From Artemia franciscana (taxonomy: Eukaryota; Arthropoda; Branchiopoda; Anostraca; Artemiidae), in NCBI RefSeq assembly GCF_032884065.1, contig NW_027062693.1:186001-250000 (forward strand): a stretch of 64,000 nt of DNA, given 5' to 3'. Of this stretch, positions 48,130 through 61,124 are shown in pieces (the first letter of the stretch is position 1; each line of letters opens with the position of its first letter). A model generated the notes under the pieces. It was not told where the DNA came from and searched no databases. It saw only the letters and a program-made list of their open reading frames with translations. The position numbers and the translations under genes are program-made.

Positions 48130-49583
48130 TAATCAAACAGTTCGTGGTAACGAACTGTAGTAAGGAGCGATTCGGCTCAATAGTAACCAAAACTCTAAAA
48201 AATTGAATTTTGATATAAATAGCTACATCAAAAGAATCGCATTTTAATGCTGATTTTAAATATATAAGTTTCATCAAGTTTAGTTTTACCCATCAAAAGT
48301 TACGAGCCTGAGAAAATTTGCCTTATTTAGGAAAATAGGGGGAAACACCCGTTAAAAGTCGCAAGATCTTAACGAAAATGACACCATCAGATTCAGCGTA
48401 TCAGAGAACCCTACTGTAGAAGTTTCAAGCTCCTATCTACAAAAATGTGGAATTTTGCATTTTTTGCCAGAAGACAAATCACGGGTGCGTGTTTATTTGT
48501 TTGTTTTTTTGTTTTTTTTTTTTTTTTCCCAGGGGTCATCGTATCGACCAAGTGGTCCTAGAATGTCGCAAGAGGGCTCATTCTAACGGAAATGAAAAGT
48601 TCTAGTGCCCTTTTTAATTGACCAAAAAAATTGGAGGGCATCTAGGCCCCCTCCCACGCTCATTTTTTTCCCAAAGTCAACGGATCAAAATTTTGAGATA
48701 GCCATTTTGTTTGGCATAGTCGAAAATCTTAATAACTATGTTTTTGGGGATGACTTACTCCCCCACAGTCCCTGGGGGAGGGGTTGCAAGTTACAAACTT
48801 CAACCAGTGTTTACATATAATAATGGTTATTGGGAAGTGTACAGACGTTTTCAGGGGGATTTTTTTGGTTTTGGGGTAGGGTTGAGGGAGGGGGCTATGT
48901 GGGAGGATCTTTCCTTGGAGAAATATGCCATGGGGGAAAAAAATTCAATGAAAAGGGCGCAGGATTTTCTAGCATTACTATAGAAAAAAAACAATGAAAA
49001 AATAAACATGAAAACGTTTTTTCAAATGAAAGTAAGGAATAGCATTGAAATTTAAAACAAACAGAGATTATTACGCATATGAAGGGTTCTAAAAATACTT
49101 TAGCATAAAGAGCGAGGTATTTAGGAGGAGATAAATACCTCGCTCTTTATGCTAAAATATTTTTAGTGATTTCAACTATTTATTCTACGGCCTATTTGAT
49201 TCAGGGGTCATTCTTAAAGAATTGGAACAAAACTTACGATTTAGTGTAAAGAGCGAGGTATTAACGAGGGTACAAACCCCCTCGTATACATAATAAAAAT
49301 ATAAGAATATAAAAGTTTGTTACGTAAGTTAATTCTTAAGTTACGTATATTTTTTACTAATAAAAACGTTCGTTGAATATTAAAAGTTCTAGTAGCCTTT
49401 TTAAGTAACCGAAAAATTGGAGGGCAGCTAGGCCTCCTTCCCCACCCCTTATTTCTCAAAATCGTCTGATCAAAACTAAGAGAAAGCCATTTAGCCAAAA
49501 AAAAAATTAATATACTAATTTCATTTCAATAATTTATGTGCCGAGAGCCAAAATCAAACATGCATTAATTCAAAAACGTTCAG
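48130..49583 (+). repeat. Family J interspersed repeat, copy 7 (best preserved)
   Basis: Runs from the terminal hairpin CAGTTCGTGGTAACGAACTG (48138-48157) through GAGCGATTCGGCTCAATAG, CTGAGAAAATTTGCC, GTAGAAGTTTCAAGCTCCTA, CACGGGTGCGTGTTTATTTG, GAGGGCTCATTCTAACGG, CCCACAGTCCCTGGGGGAGG and GGTTATTGGGAAGTGTACAG. Nested inside is a diverged fold-back-like palindrome at 49090-49160. It carries no protein motif that I recognise. Fold-back B adjoins its right end. Confidence 0.8.
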
Positions 49584-49888
49584 AAATTAAATAAAAAAAA
49601 ACTAGTTTTTTTAACTGAAAGTAAGGAGCGACATTAAAACTTAAAACGAACAGAAATTACTCCGTATATGAAATGGGTTGTCCCCTCCGCAGTCCCACGC
49701 TCTTTACGCTAAAGTTTTTAGTTGTTTTAAAAAGTAGAATTGTGGCAAAGAGTCAAACTTTAGCGTAAAGAGCGAGGGACTGCGGAGGGGACAACCCATT
49801 TCATATACGGAGTAATTTCTGTTCGTTTTAAGTTTTAATGTCGCTCCTTACTTTCAGTTAAAAAAACTAGTTTTTTTTTATTTAATTG
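49584..49888. mobile_element. Fold-back element B
   Basis: Long, nearly perfect arms: AAACTAGTTTTTTTAACTGA ... GAAATTACTCCGTATATGAA on the left, complement on the right, around a spacer of about 40 bp. The arm interiors (TCCCCTCCGCAGTCCCACGC against GCGAGGGACTGCGGAGGGGA) differ from element A, but match each other except at one position. Confidence 0.85.
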
Positions 49889-51639
49889 TTGTATAGAACA
49901 GGGTCCCCAGGGGAGATTTTTGTTTATTTTTTTTTATTTTAATTTTAAATATATTTTTAAGTGCTTGTAACTACAGTTTGGAGAAGACCGAAGGCTAAAA
50001 GCCATAAGGCATATTGGCGATTGTTCGTTTGTATTATTATTTTCAATAGATTATCTCCCTCTCTCTAACATGTAAGCTTGGATCATAAAAAGAAATTCAA
50101 GTGAGTCTCGTCAAAGGCAACAAGCGAAACTTTAGTAGAGCAATAGATGCGCATACATTCTGATTTTTCAAGTGTAAACACGGTTGCTACTACGGTCAGT
50201 TCCCAAGTCCTACACTTGCCCAAATTTACGTCCTACACTAGTGCTTAAATTTTCCTTTCGCTCTCTTTTAGTAACCCTAAACACGTGCTACCGTGCTACA
50301 AATAATAAAATAGTGCTAGAATAGCACTTACGTGTTACAGGTGGCAACCCTGAGTGTACATTGCCGCTAGAACGGGCTCATATCGTCCAAATTGGTGCAA
50401 AGTACACCATTAGAGCCACCTTGTCTGAAAACCCTTTAAACGAAACTTACAGTCCCTTGTCTTGACAAAATAAGGAAAATCCAACGGCTTGAAAAAACGG
50501 CGGCACCTTTGATATTCTGCATCGAAAGCATTTTTTTTTCTTTTGTTTTTTTTTTTCCTCCGCTGGAGGCACTGAAACATCATAGAGAGTTGTTTAATGG
50601 CTCGTTTGAAATGGAATTGTTACATATAGTGCCTTTAGAAATTAACAAAATTAATCTTTAGAAATAATTACAATCGTTGTTACAGCCGTAGCTACTAATA
50701 AAGATACTTAAGATCTATGGTTGGGCCTACCCCCTCTTTTAGGTATGTTGTTCAATGTTATTCTGTTTTTTAACTAATCCTTCCAAAATCACAATACTAG
50801 AGAAAAAAATCGCTAAAATAATGAGGCGTCTCACGAGAGGCTACTTCTTAAGGAATACAGACGAACAAAGTTGGCTTTGGAGCACAGACTATTTTTCTGC
50901 ATAGTTTCTAATGTGAATTCATCTTTTCCTTTGAATGGAAAACGTAAATACAAGGATATTCAGAAAAAAATATAAATAAAATAAAAAAAAAATGGAACAT
51001 TCGAGCCTTTGAAAATATTAAAAAAAGGTCAAGCTAAAAATGAAAAAAGTAAAAAGGGCTAAGAGTCTCTCTAAGAGTTAGTGTCACTAATAGGTAAAAA
51101 TGAAGTATGGTAATAAAAATTGTTATTATAATTAATACGTTTAAAGGCCAGATTGATGAAGATCCATGAATCCATGATCCATGAACATCATGAATTTTAA
51201 ACTAATCCCCACACGAGACAGTGCTCAAAATTGGTTTGTGAGAGAGGCTGAAGATATTAGCGAAAAAATGGCTTCCCTTTCAGTATTTTTGTCAGCGAAA
51301 TGAAAACTGATATAAAACACTGTATTTATGCTACAGAAAAATTTGTGGCGCAGTTTGGTAAAAAAAAAACGTACAATTTATCCCAAAGCATTGTCAATGT
51401 CGGTAATCCGTACTTTAAAATAGTAAATCTAGAACAATTCCAAAATCTTCTTTATTTCCCACCTTAGCAAGTGATATAGAGGGAACCTGAATGACCACGA
51501 AGTCAACAGGGGTCCACAATTTGTCTCCATCAACATCCAGAATCTAAGTCTTTCGCTCCTAAATTTAATTACCTAAATCTTTAGGAGTTTCCTGTTACCT
51601 TTTTTTTTTAAAAAAAGGCGGTAGCCTGGATGAAAAACA
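49889..51639. other. Unassigned stretch
   Basis: No gene is recognised. Some GC-richer sequence occurs at 50190-50420, without a known motif. Confidence 0.35.
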
Positions 51640-52320
51640 TTGAAACACAGTCAAGGTGAACGCCAAGATATGGTTTTTCCAAAGTTGCAAAAGTTGCTTA
51701 GTAACAAGTTTGCAAAATTTGTGCCAACTTATTTTTGCTCATTATGTTGGAACCAAGTCAAAAGTTTAGATTATAAAGAGATTTGGGAAGCAATTCGTGG
51801 AAACTATTGGCTGATATTTGTAAGCATGATTCATATCAGTATCAAATTATCCAATCGAAAATACGTATAACAAAAACGCCATCAAGATAAGACGAAAGAG
51901 CTTTAAATGAACGTTTTGGCTTTAAATAATGAACCAAAAAAGGGAGCAACCACAGACATTAGAAAACCTTTAAGCAATTTCCAGGAGGAAAAAATTATTA
52001 GAAAAAATATATTAGAAAATTATATTAGTTTTATTATATTAGAAAATTATATTAATAAAAAAATATATATTAGAAAAAAGGGTTGTTTTACAAGAAAAGT
52101 TTCATGCTATTCCAAACTTTAAAGGCTCGTGTTCTTCATGAAAATCTTTGTTGTCCTTGGGAAACGAGGGTATAATACCCAGTCTTTCCTTGGTGGGCCC
52201 AAAACCATGGTTTGTACGACTCATATTATTATTAACTTGTCGAATCAAAAATACAAATGGTAGAAATACCATCAAGATAAAACGCAAAATTTTTTAAATC
52301 GCCTTTTTGAAATTATAAAG
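51640..52320. repeat. Diverged direct duplication around an AT-rich core
   Basis: The words ATGGTTT, 'GACTCATATTA', 'AATCAAAAATAC' and 'GCCATCAAGATAAGACG' near 51670-51900 recur as ATGGTTT, 'ACTCATATTATTATT', 'AATCAAAAATACAAATGG' and 'ACCATCAAGATAAAACGC' near 52205-52280. The core at 51990-52085 repeats ATTAGAAAATTATATTA. Confidence 0.5.
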
Positions 52321-52365
52321 TGTACCAGGAAAAAAGAAATTGGTACTTTTCTGTTACAGGGACCC

Positions 52366-52686
52366 CACTCAAGAAGTGAAGTTAGGTTAATCCTAATAGA
52401 CTAAACATGATAAAAATAGACCAAAATATGATGAAAATATAATACTTTAGAAACGGATTTGGGCTATATGTTTGCGCATTGGGGGGGGGGTAAATTATAA
52501 CGGGTCTGCATGCAGAATGAGCTAGCTACAATTATTCTGCATATAATGAAGTAAAAATTGTTTTCTAACAATTCTTCCCATCCCCTAATGTGCAAATATA
52601 TAGCCCAAATTTGTTCCTAAAGTTTTATATTTTCATCATGTTTTGTTAGTTTTTATTAGGATTAACCTAACTTCACTTCTTGAGTG
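52366..52686. mobile_element. 321-bp palindromic MITE-like element with perfect 33-bp ends
   Basis: The left end starts CACTCAAGAAGTGAAGTTAG (52366-52398) and the right end (52654-52686) is its exact reverse complement over 33 bp. The core again holds GGGCTATATGTTTGCGCATT, a G10 run and GTGCAAATATATAGCCC. Noncoding. The core is shared with 24149-24574. A flanking target duplication is not clear. Confidence 0.8.
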
Positions 52687-53350
52687 TTCGCCTAACAAAT
52701 TCTATATATTAAATATTTAATATAAAAATAATATATATATCTTCGCAGTTTCCTTCTTCAAAATAAGCAAATTAAAACCGAACCGGGGAGGGAAACTGGT
52801 TTCTGTCAGATGGTACACAGCATAATTCTTGAGTGTGTTCTGTTTAACAGAGAAGTACCTTTTCGTGAATTGACACTAATGAATCATATCAATTTTCCAG
52901 TGGAATGCCCTGGATTTTTGGCAAATGTCCAGAAACAAGTTCTTTCCAACTGAAAACAAGTGTCGTAATAAAAAAAAGCACCCAAATTAATGATACAAAA
53001 AATTGAAAAATTAGAATAATATGTTAACAAAAATTTACTAAATAAAACGGAAACCATAAGAAGAGAGTGGAGGAATAAAGCCTAAAATAGAAAGTTTTTC
53101 GATGGAAGAGAGTCATACCATTACAAAATTTCTAAAATCGTGCTCTTTTCTTAATATTTTTGATCTTCTAGAGCATTGATTCCCAGCCGATTTTGGGCCA
53201 TTCCCCCTAGGAATTTCTAAAATCTCGATATCCCCCTAAAGTTTTTAAAATACTAATACCACCCTCGTAATATTTAAATTGTGTCATTCAAAATTTTGGT
53301 AGCAGTGTTTTAACGCCACCTCGGTTTTCCGCTACCTTTTAATTCAGGTA
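52687..53350. other. Unassigned stretch with a possible transposon end
   Basis: No gene is recognised. 'GAGCATTGATTCCCAGCCG ... TTTCTAAAATCTCGATATCC' at 53171-53245 matches 56818-56890, so it is part of an interspersed repeat. Confidence 0.4.
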
Positions 53351-53470
53351 GGTCAGAATAGACATAGACATAGACATAAGAACAGACATAGACATACACA
53401 TAGAAATATACATAGACACAGATATAGACGAAAACATACTAGACTTAGACATAGACATAGACTAACCTAA
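53351..53470. repeat. Degenerate (ATAGAC)n hexanucleotide repeat
   Basis: Mostly head-to-tail copies of AGACAT/ATAGAC with substitutions, from about 53354 to 53465. Confidence 0.9.
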
Positions 53471-54400
53471 CCTGTCTATTCTATTCTGGTAATGGCCAAA
53501 CTCGGAGAGTAAACACGGCTACCCTCTCAAACTCTCTGAATATGACTGATGGGCCTTGAAGAGCCTTTAAGGCATGATACCCTTGCAATGCCTTTACAAA
53601 CGCCAAATCGGAGCTATAAAGTCAGTTTCACTAGAAATTGAAATAATTTTTAAAACAACAATTGCATCAAATATTGTTTTAACATGATTTATTTGTTACA
53701 CTCAGTAATGAGTAAGTTCGACTTGAGGGGTACTGAGATGGAGTATTTAGGAGGGTAGCAGCTTAAATTCTTCACTTTTTACATTCATGAAAAAAATCTT
53801 TTCTTCTCAAATTCATTTTTAGTCCGTTTGATCTTTGCAAAGAGTCTCAAACAACTCGTGAATGTAAACTCACTATCCAATGAGTACATATCTGATGGGT
53901 ATATGTGACTGGAAACAGTTTCCTTTATAAAATTATTTCGTCAATATTCTGCGGGAGAGGGGATTTGGAGCCAATTTTTCCACATTGAATGAAGATGACT
54001 GTAAAAACTGAAAAATGTGCCATATAGTAACAAAAAAGATGAAGACATACTTAACAAAACTAACCCGCTTCTGTGGGTGCTTGGATCATACAGGCTTATC
54101 TTAGTTTTGACAGGATTTTTGGATAAATAAATTTCAGCGTGGGGGGGGTAAACAGGGTCTGTGAGGGATATTTTCCTCCTGCCCCATAGCAAATTGCGTC
54201 CCTGTTTTTAATGCCTTAGACTGAATGGTTCTCATGAGCTCTGAAATCATAAAGTTTTGACCAGATTTTAGAAATTATAATTTTACGGCAAAAAAACAAC
54301 GAGAGACGACAGTTCCAGTTCCCGTCGACAGTTCCCATCATCGGGGCATGATGCTTTTGCTCTATAAAAAACAATAGTTTTTGACCTCTCAACTTATTTT
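53471..54400. other. Unassigned stretch
   Basis: No gene is recognised. Confidence 0.35.
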
Positions 54401-54404
54401 TTTA

Positions 54405-55310
54405 CTCTTTAAGGTAATCTATTTCCATTGCCAAAGTTAAATCCCTCATCCAGGTGTATTTATGAAAAGTACTTTTTGTTATTCATTTTTAATTCTAGTT
54501 TCTAGACTAAACCTCTTTTGTAAACACTCAACATATCTTTAGCCTATTTAAAGTAATCTACTCCCATTGCCACAAGCTAAATGCCTCATCCAGGTGTATT
54601 TATGAACAGTCCTTTTTGAAATTCATTTTTACTTCAAGTTTCTAGAGTAAACCTCTTTTCTTACCTCTCAACGTATTTCTAGCCTCTTTACAGTAATCTA
54701 CTTTCATTTCCACAAGGCAAATCCCTCGTCCAGGTGTATTTATGAAACATAATTTTTTGTTATTTACTTTTACTTCTAATTTCTAGATTAAATCACTTTG
54801 TTAACCTCTCAACGTATTTTTAGCCTCTTTAAAGTAAACTACTTCCATTGCCACATGTTAAATCCCTCATCCAGGTGTATTTATGAAAAGTACTTTTTGT
54901 TACTCACTTTTAATTCTAATTTCTAGACAAAACCTCTTTTGTAAACTCTCAACATATCTTTAGCTTCTTTAAAGTAATCTTCTCCCACGTCCACAAGTTA
55001 AACGCCTCATCCAGGTGTATTTATGAAACGTACTTTTTGTTATTCAATTTTACTTCTAGTTACTAGACTAAACCTCTTTTCTACCTCTCAACGTATTTTT
55101 AGCCTCTTTAAAGTAATCTATTAGCATTGTGACGGATTAGATCCGCTACTCGGAAGTACCTCCGAACAGGATTTTTGGAGTGAGCTTTAACCTCTAGTTT
55201 CTACTCTGAACCTCTTTTTAATCTCTCAAAGTGCTTACAACCTCTTTAAATTAATATTTTACCATATCTAAAAATTAGACCCATCGTCTAGGAATAAAAA
55301 ACTCCTTCTA
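54405..55310. repeat. Satellite-like array, period about 140 bp
   Basis: CAGGTGTATTTATGAA occurs at 54451, 54591, 54731, 54872 and 55012, spaced 140, 140, 141 and 140 bp. Each unit also carries TTTCTAGA-TAAACCTCTTTT, CTCTCAACGTATTTTTAGCC and TTTAAAGTAATCTA. A sixth, degraded unit (55081-55310) retains the CCTCTTTAAA and TCTAG-TTCTA words. Noncoding. Confidence 0.9.
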
Positions 55311-56137
55311 CAAAGAAAAAAAAAAGGATAAATTAAAGCATGCTTCAAAACTAGATGGCAGTGCGTTATATATAAAAAGCGAATTTTTTCAAACGTAATA
55401 CCTAAAGCCAGTAATCAGCTTATATAGTTATAAGCAAATATTAGTGGAAATAAAAACCGCCAACAATTTTTTCTTCATGGTGGGATATATAATCTGAATT
55501 TTAATGTGCCTGGTCTGAGAAATTATAAACATATATCTTACTAGTTTTCATGGGTCATGCTATGTTCTGGGGGGCTGTTAGAATTCCTGAGTTCTCCGAC
55601 TGAGTCTTAAGAATTCTAAGAAAAAACGAATCTTTATCATTCTCGTTGCTCATTTTTTCAATGGAAGTTGGCAACTTAAGCGAAATTCGGCTTCCGTCAG
55701 AACGTCGATCAAGCTACAATGGGGCTGCAATTCAGCAAGACAGAGAATGCAACTTATACCCTCTATGGGACTGACCAAAAATGACCCTTGGAGGTCGTCT
55801 CAAAACCTCATTTTAAGTAACTCCCAATTCCCATGCCATGATTTTGGCGTTTTTTCTAACCTTAAATTTTTCTAAATTCCTTAATTGTTTCCTAGTTTTA
55901 TTATTTTTTTAGTGACTCAATGATTTTACGATTTTACATCTTTGCAATATGATTTCACGATTAATTAATATAAATTAATATTTAAATATTAGATATAAAA
56001 TTAAATATAAAGGGAAATATAAATATTTCCCTCTACTCTTTTTACGCCTGGACTTGGACCAAAATTGCAATCACTTGATGTAGAAGCGAGGCAGTTCAAA
56101 AAATAAACAGGTGTGCAATAGCAAAATTTGAGTTAAC
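55311..56137. other. Unassigned stretch
   Basis: No gene is recognised. Confidence 0.35.
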
Positions 56138-56250
56138 CAATAGTACAACTACTACTACTAATAACTCACTGCAGCACCAAGCCTCCTGAGGCCAACACAG
56201 CTACGCACGCTTCTCCTCCAACCTAATCTATTTAAAGCTTCCCTCTAGCT
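56138..56250 (-). pseudogene. 3' terminal scrap of an RTE-like retrotransposon
   Basis: The plus strand ACTACTACTACTAATAACTC, GAGGCCAACACAGCTACGCA and TTCTCCTCCAACCTAATCTA correspond to 12365-12470, the 3' end of the RTE-like relic. On the minus strand this is the last part of the polyprotein (RLGWRR-) and the TAG-repeat tail. Confidence 0.65.
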
Positions 56251-57645
56251 ATATGGTGAAAAAGAAAAGAAAGAAAAAAGTGAAAAAGGAGTAACGAAAA
56301 ATACACTCTCTTTTTCATGCAAGATCCTATAGTGTATTAGGATAATCTAAATAACATAACTACTTATAAATAAAATCTTATTCAATTCTAAAACAAGGCA
56401 AAAAGACTGAATACATTGAAAGGGGCCTTTTTGGTCACTGTTATTAGTAGCAAGAAATTGAGTCAGCGCTATTAAAGCATACACCTACTAGAAAGAAAGG
56501 TTGAACTGTATTTAAGTTTAAGACTGACAAAGACAATGTAACAAAAAAGTTAGCTTGTTTTATTCTTTTAATCTTGAAGTAATTTCCTTTTTGATTTTAA
56601 CATCTGATATGTTAGTCATTTTCAAACTGTAAGAACCAGAGACAGGAGCCGATACATATTTAATGTTGGGGGAGGGTTACCGATACAAATTTGGCTTCTC
56701 ATCAGTATTTATCGCCCCTCCGACCTTATAATTCGTGCAGCTTTCGACCTTTATGGGGGGCAATTACCCATAAAACTACTTCCTGGATCCGCCACTGACC
56801 AGTGGCAAGAATCTAGACCAGCAATTCCCAACCGGTTTCGAGCCGTGCCCTACATAGGCATTTCTAAAATCCTGATACCCACCCCTTGCTATATTTAAAT
56901 TTCGTTATTCGAAATTTTACATGCACTCACCTGGAGGAAGCTTAAAAGGCCATTAACTTTGTTGGGTTTTTTTTCCAAGTCCTCCTCGAGGCGTATTTTA
57001 CGCTAATGATATAATATTGTCTGTACGAAATAACTTTTATAATGGATGACGTTATTGCTATGCTACCATGTGTCTTTTTTGCTCTTTAATGCATATGAAT
57101 GTGACGTCATTTGCACAAAAAATATTTTCAAAATTAATGCTCTAAAGTATAGTCAGCCAAGGGTGCACGTTCTACTCGTGACCCATCATGCATTGCCATC
57201 CCCAACCAATGGGGCCTGGGCTCCACGTTAGGGTATCACAGATCTAGACACAAAACTCTAAACGAATGTTTAGAAAGAAATCAATGCAGGGGCGCTTTTG
57301 CATGTTTTAAAGATGGCGATAGAGGTACTATTTAAATTTGCCATTGTTCGTAGCCAAATTTCATGATTCCGTGCTTTTAATTGCTTCTTTCCGCGGAACA
57401 CGAACAATGGTTTCTATTCAACGAAATTAAACTTTTGTAGGGGAAATTTTGGTCAGAAAAATATGGGCAAAAATGTTATTAGATTTATTTTGTTATTTCT
57501 CTTATTACTTTTATTGTCTGTAAAGAAAATTAAATTGAGATTTAGAGAATACAGGATTTTTCTATACAAGAAAAATGAATAAAAAAATAAAACACGCACA
57601 TTAGCGTGTGGCCTTCGGGGGCCTTCGGTGGGCCCGAAGGCCCCC
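56251..57645. other. Unassigned stretch with interspersed repeat scraps
   Basis: No gene is recognised. 56738-56810 resembles 47070-47150. 56818-56890 resembles 53171-53245. The hairpin GGCCTTCGG...GGCCCGAAGG lies at 57612-57640. Confidence 0.4.
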
Positions 57646-57659
57646 CCTACGTACGTGCC
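57646..57659. repeat. Solo terminus of the 9.5-kb inverted-repeat element
   Basis: CCTACGTACGTGCC differs at one base from the right end of the 9487-10203 element and is preceded, as there, by GGCCCGAAGGCCCCC. Confidence 0.7.
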
Positions 57660-57861
57660 AGGACTCTAGGCATGCGTGACTTGCTAAAAGATAACCAACC
57701 GTGTATTGGCCCAATAAGAGAAGCACCCACATTCTCCCGCCGTTTACCCAGTCAAAATTAACCAAACACTTGGAAAAATATAGACTCTATCACTGTCTTA
57801 TCTCTATGATTATCTACCTTGGTTCTATTATCTATTAACAAATGAACTAACCTCCTTTTTA

Positions 57862-57943
57862 TATAATCCTAATAAGGGGGGAATTAATGCCAAGTTTGCT
57901 TCTCACTCAATTGGACTATCTGTCTTGGCTTTTTCTACAATTA
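57862..57943 (+). repeat. Family L leader, copy 2 (cut by fold-back C)
   Basis: Matches 60928-61003 from AAGGGGGGAATTAATG to TTTTTCTACAATTA, where fold-back C begins. Confidence 0.8.
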
Positions 57944-58240
57944 AATAAAAAAACTAGTTTTTTTTAACTGAAAGTAAGGAGCGACATTAAAACTTAAAAC
58001 GAACAGAAATTACTCCGTATATGAAATGGGTCGTCCTCTCCGCAGTCCCTCGCTCTTTATGCTAAAGTTTGACTCTTTGCCACAATTCTACTTTTTAAAA
58101 CAATTAAAAACTTTAGCGTAAAGAGCGTGGGACTGCGGAGGGGACAACCCATTTCATATACGGAGTAATTTCTGTTCGTTTTAAGTTTTAATGTCGCTCC
58201 TTACTTTCAGTTAAAAAAACTAGTTTTTTTTATTTAATTT
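57939..58240. mobile_element. Fold-back element C
   Basis: Nearly perfect inverted arms, close in sequence to element B (AAACTAGTTTTTTTTAACTG ... ATTACTCCGTATATGAAATG). It is inserted at the end of a family L segment and followed by a minus-strand J copy. Confidence 0.85.
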
Positions 58241-59385
58241 CTGAGCGTTTTTGAATTAATGCATGTTTGATTTTGGCTCTCCGCACATAAATTATTGAAA
58301 TGAAATTAGTATATTAAATTTTTTTTTTTTTGGCTAAATGGCTTTCTCTTTGTTTTGGTCAGACGATTTTGAGAAATAAGGGGTGGGGAAGGAGGCCTAG
58401 CTGCCCTCCAATTTTTCGGTTACTTAAAAAGGCTACTAGAAGGCTACTGTTCGTTTTAAGTTTCAATGCTATTCCTTACTTTCAATTGAAAAAAGTTTTC
58501 ATGTTCATTTTTTCATTGTTTTTTTATAGTAATGCTAGAAAATCCTGCACCCTCTTCATTGAATTTTTCTTCCCCCGTGACATATTCCTCAAAGGAAAGA
58601 TCCTCCCACAAAGCCCTCTCCCATCACAGCCACCCCCCAAACCAAAAAATCCCCATGAAAACGTCTGTACACTTCCCAATAACCATTACTATATGTAAAC
58701 ACTGGTCAAAGTTTGTAACTTGCAGCCCCTCCCTCAGGGATTGTGGGGGAGTAAGTCATTCCCAAAGACATAGTTATTATGGTTTTCGACTATGCTGAAC
58801 AAAATGGCTATCTTAAAATTTTAATCTGTTGACTTTTGGAAAACAATGAGCATGGGAGGGCACCTATTTGCCCTCCAATTTTTTTGGTCACTTAAAAAGG
58901 CCACTAGAACTTTTCATTTCCGTTAGAATGAGCCCTCTCGCGACAATCTAGGACCACTTGGTCGATAAGATGACCCCTTGGAAAAAAAAACCAAAAAAAA
59001 ACAAACAAACAAATAAACACGCACCCGTGATTTGTCCTTCTGGCAAAAAATACAAAATTCCACATTTTTTAGATAGGAGCTTGAAATTTTTGCTATAGAG
59101 TTCTCTGATATACCGAATGCGATAGTGTGATTTTCGTTAAGATTCTATGACTTTTAGGGGATGTTTCCCCCTTTTTTCCAAAATAGGGCAAATTTTCTCA
59201 GGGCAAATAACTTTTGATGACAAAGACTAAATTAATTGAAACTTATATATTTAGAATCAGCGTAAAAATTCGATTCTTTTGATGTATCTTTTAGCATCAA
59301 AATTCCGTTTTTTAGAGTTTCGTTAACTATTGAGCCGGGTCGCCCCTTACTACAGTTCCTTACCAAGAACTGTTTGAAAAGAAAA
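58241..59385 (-). repeat. Family J interspersed repeat, copy 8
   Basis: Reverse complement of the 48.1-49.6 kb copy: GGCTAAATGGCTTTCTCTTT (58331), TGCCCTCCAATTTTTCGGTT, CTGTACACTTCCCAATAACC (58663), GCACCCGTGATTTGTCCTTC (59022) and a hairpin end ACAGTTCCTTACCAAGAACTG (59352-59372). Confidence 0.8.
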
Positions 59386-59639
59386 TAATTCGGTATTTCG
59401 GGGCTTCTGACATTATTACTCCTTTGCGGAAGTTAGGCTCAAAATTGAAAAAGGATTATATTTTTACTTTCGTTCTTTCTTTCAGTTCTTTCGTTAGTTG
59501 AGTTATGGTTGTGGTATATATGTTTTATCGCTCGTATAGTTGTGTTATTTTCAAATTATACTCCATAATAGAGAGGCTCCGAACACCCAGCATTGTATAT
59601 TAAGCTCTTAATTTGACGTTTTTTTTCTAACGTGACCAG
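59386..59639. other. Spacer between two J copies
   Basis: Non-J sequence of about 250 bp; nothing is recognised. Confidence 0.4.
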
Positions 59640-60611
59640 ATTCGTCCTGCGCCCTTTTCATTGAATTTGTTCCCCCATGGCATATTTCTCCAAGGAAAGA
59701 TCCTTCCACATAGCCCCCTCCCTCAACCCTACCCCCAAAACCAAAAAAATCCCCCTGAAAACGTCTGTACACTTCCCAATAACCATTATTATATGTAAAC
59801 ACTGGTTGAAGTTTGTAACTTGCAACCCCTCCCCCAGGGACTGTGGGGGAGTAAGTCATCCCCAAAAACATAGTTATTATGATTTTCGACTATGCTAAAC
59901 AAAATGGCTATCTCAAAATTTTGATCCGTTGACTTTGGGAAAAAAATGAGCGTGAGAGGGGGCCTAGATGCCCTCCAATTTTTTTGGTCACTTAAAAAGG
60001 GCACTAGAACTTTTCATTTCCGTTAGAATGAGCCCTCTTGCGACATTCTAGGACCACTTGGTCGATACGATGACCCCTGGGGAAAAAAAAACAAAAAACA
60101 AATAAACACGCATCCGTGATCTGCCTTCTGGCAAAAAATGCAAAATTCCACATTTTTGTAGATAGGAGCTTGAAACTTCTACAGTAGGGTTCTCTGATAC
60201 GCTGAATCTGATGGTGTCATTTTCGTTAAGATCCTACGACTTTCAGGGGGTGTTTCCCCCTATTTTCCTAAATAAGGCAAATATTCTCAGGCTCGTAACT
60301 TTTGATGGCTAAGAGCTTGAAACTTCTACACTAGGGTTCTCTGATACGCTGAATCTGATGGTGTCATTTTCGTTAAGATCCTACGACTTTTAGGGGATGT
60401 TTCCCCCTATTTTCCTAAATAAGGCAAATTATCTCAGGCTCGTAACTTTTGATGGGTAAGACTAAACTTGATGAAACTTATATATTTAAAATCAGCATTT
60501 AAATGCGATTCTTTTGATGTAGCTATTGATATCAAAATTCAATTTTTTAGAGTTTTGGTTACTATTGAGCCGGATCGCTCCTTACTACAGTTCGTTACCA
60601 CGAACTGTTTG

Positions 60612-60615
<4 letters not shown>
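59640..60615 (-). repeat. Family J interspersed repeat, copy 9, with internal duplication
   Basis: Reverse complement of 48.1-48.98 kb, ending in ACAGTTCGTTACCACGAACTG (60590-60610). The segment GAGCTTGAAACTTCTACA through CAGGCTCGTAACTTTTGATGG is present twice in tandem (60166 and 60313, 147 bp apart). Confidence 0.85.
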
Positions 60616-60927
<312 letters not shown>

Positions 60928-60928
<1 letters not shown>

Positions 60929-61060
60929 GACCAATAAGGGGGGAATTAATGACAAGTTCGCTTCTCACTCAATTGAACTATCTGTCTTGGCTTTTTCTAC
61001 AATTAGCCATGACTTGATGCCCACAACTATTCCACTTTAATCCAAAAATCAACGGATAAT
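60928..61060 (+). repeat. Family L leader, copy 3
   Basis: Matches copies at 20561-20690 (opposite strand) and 57862-57943. It continues into the second copy of the (TA)n locus. Confidence 0.85.
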
Positions 61061-61063
61061 ATA

Positions 61064-61069
<6 letters not shown>

Positions 61070-61118
<49 letters not shown>
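61070..61118. repeat. (TA)n microsatellite, left side of Helitron
   Basis: Dinucleotide tract ending at the A (61118) that serves as the T target base on the Helitron's strand. Confidence 0.95.
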
Positions 61119-61119
<1 letters not shown>

Positions 61120-61124
61120 TAGCT

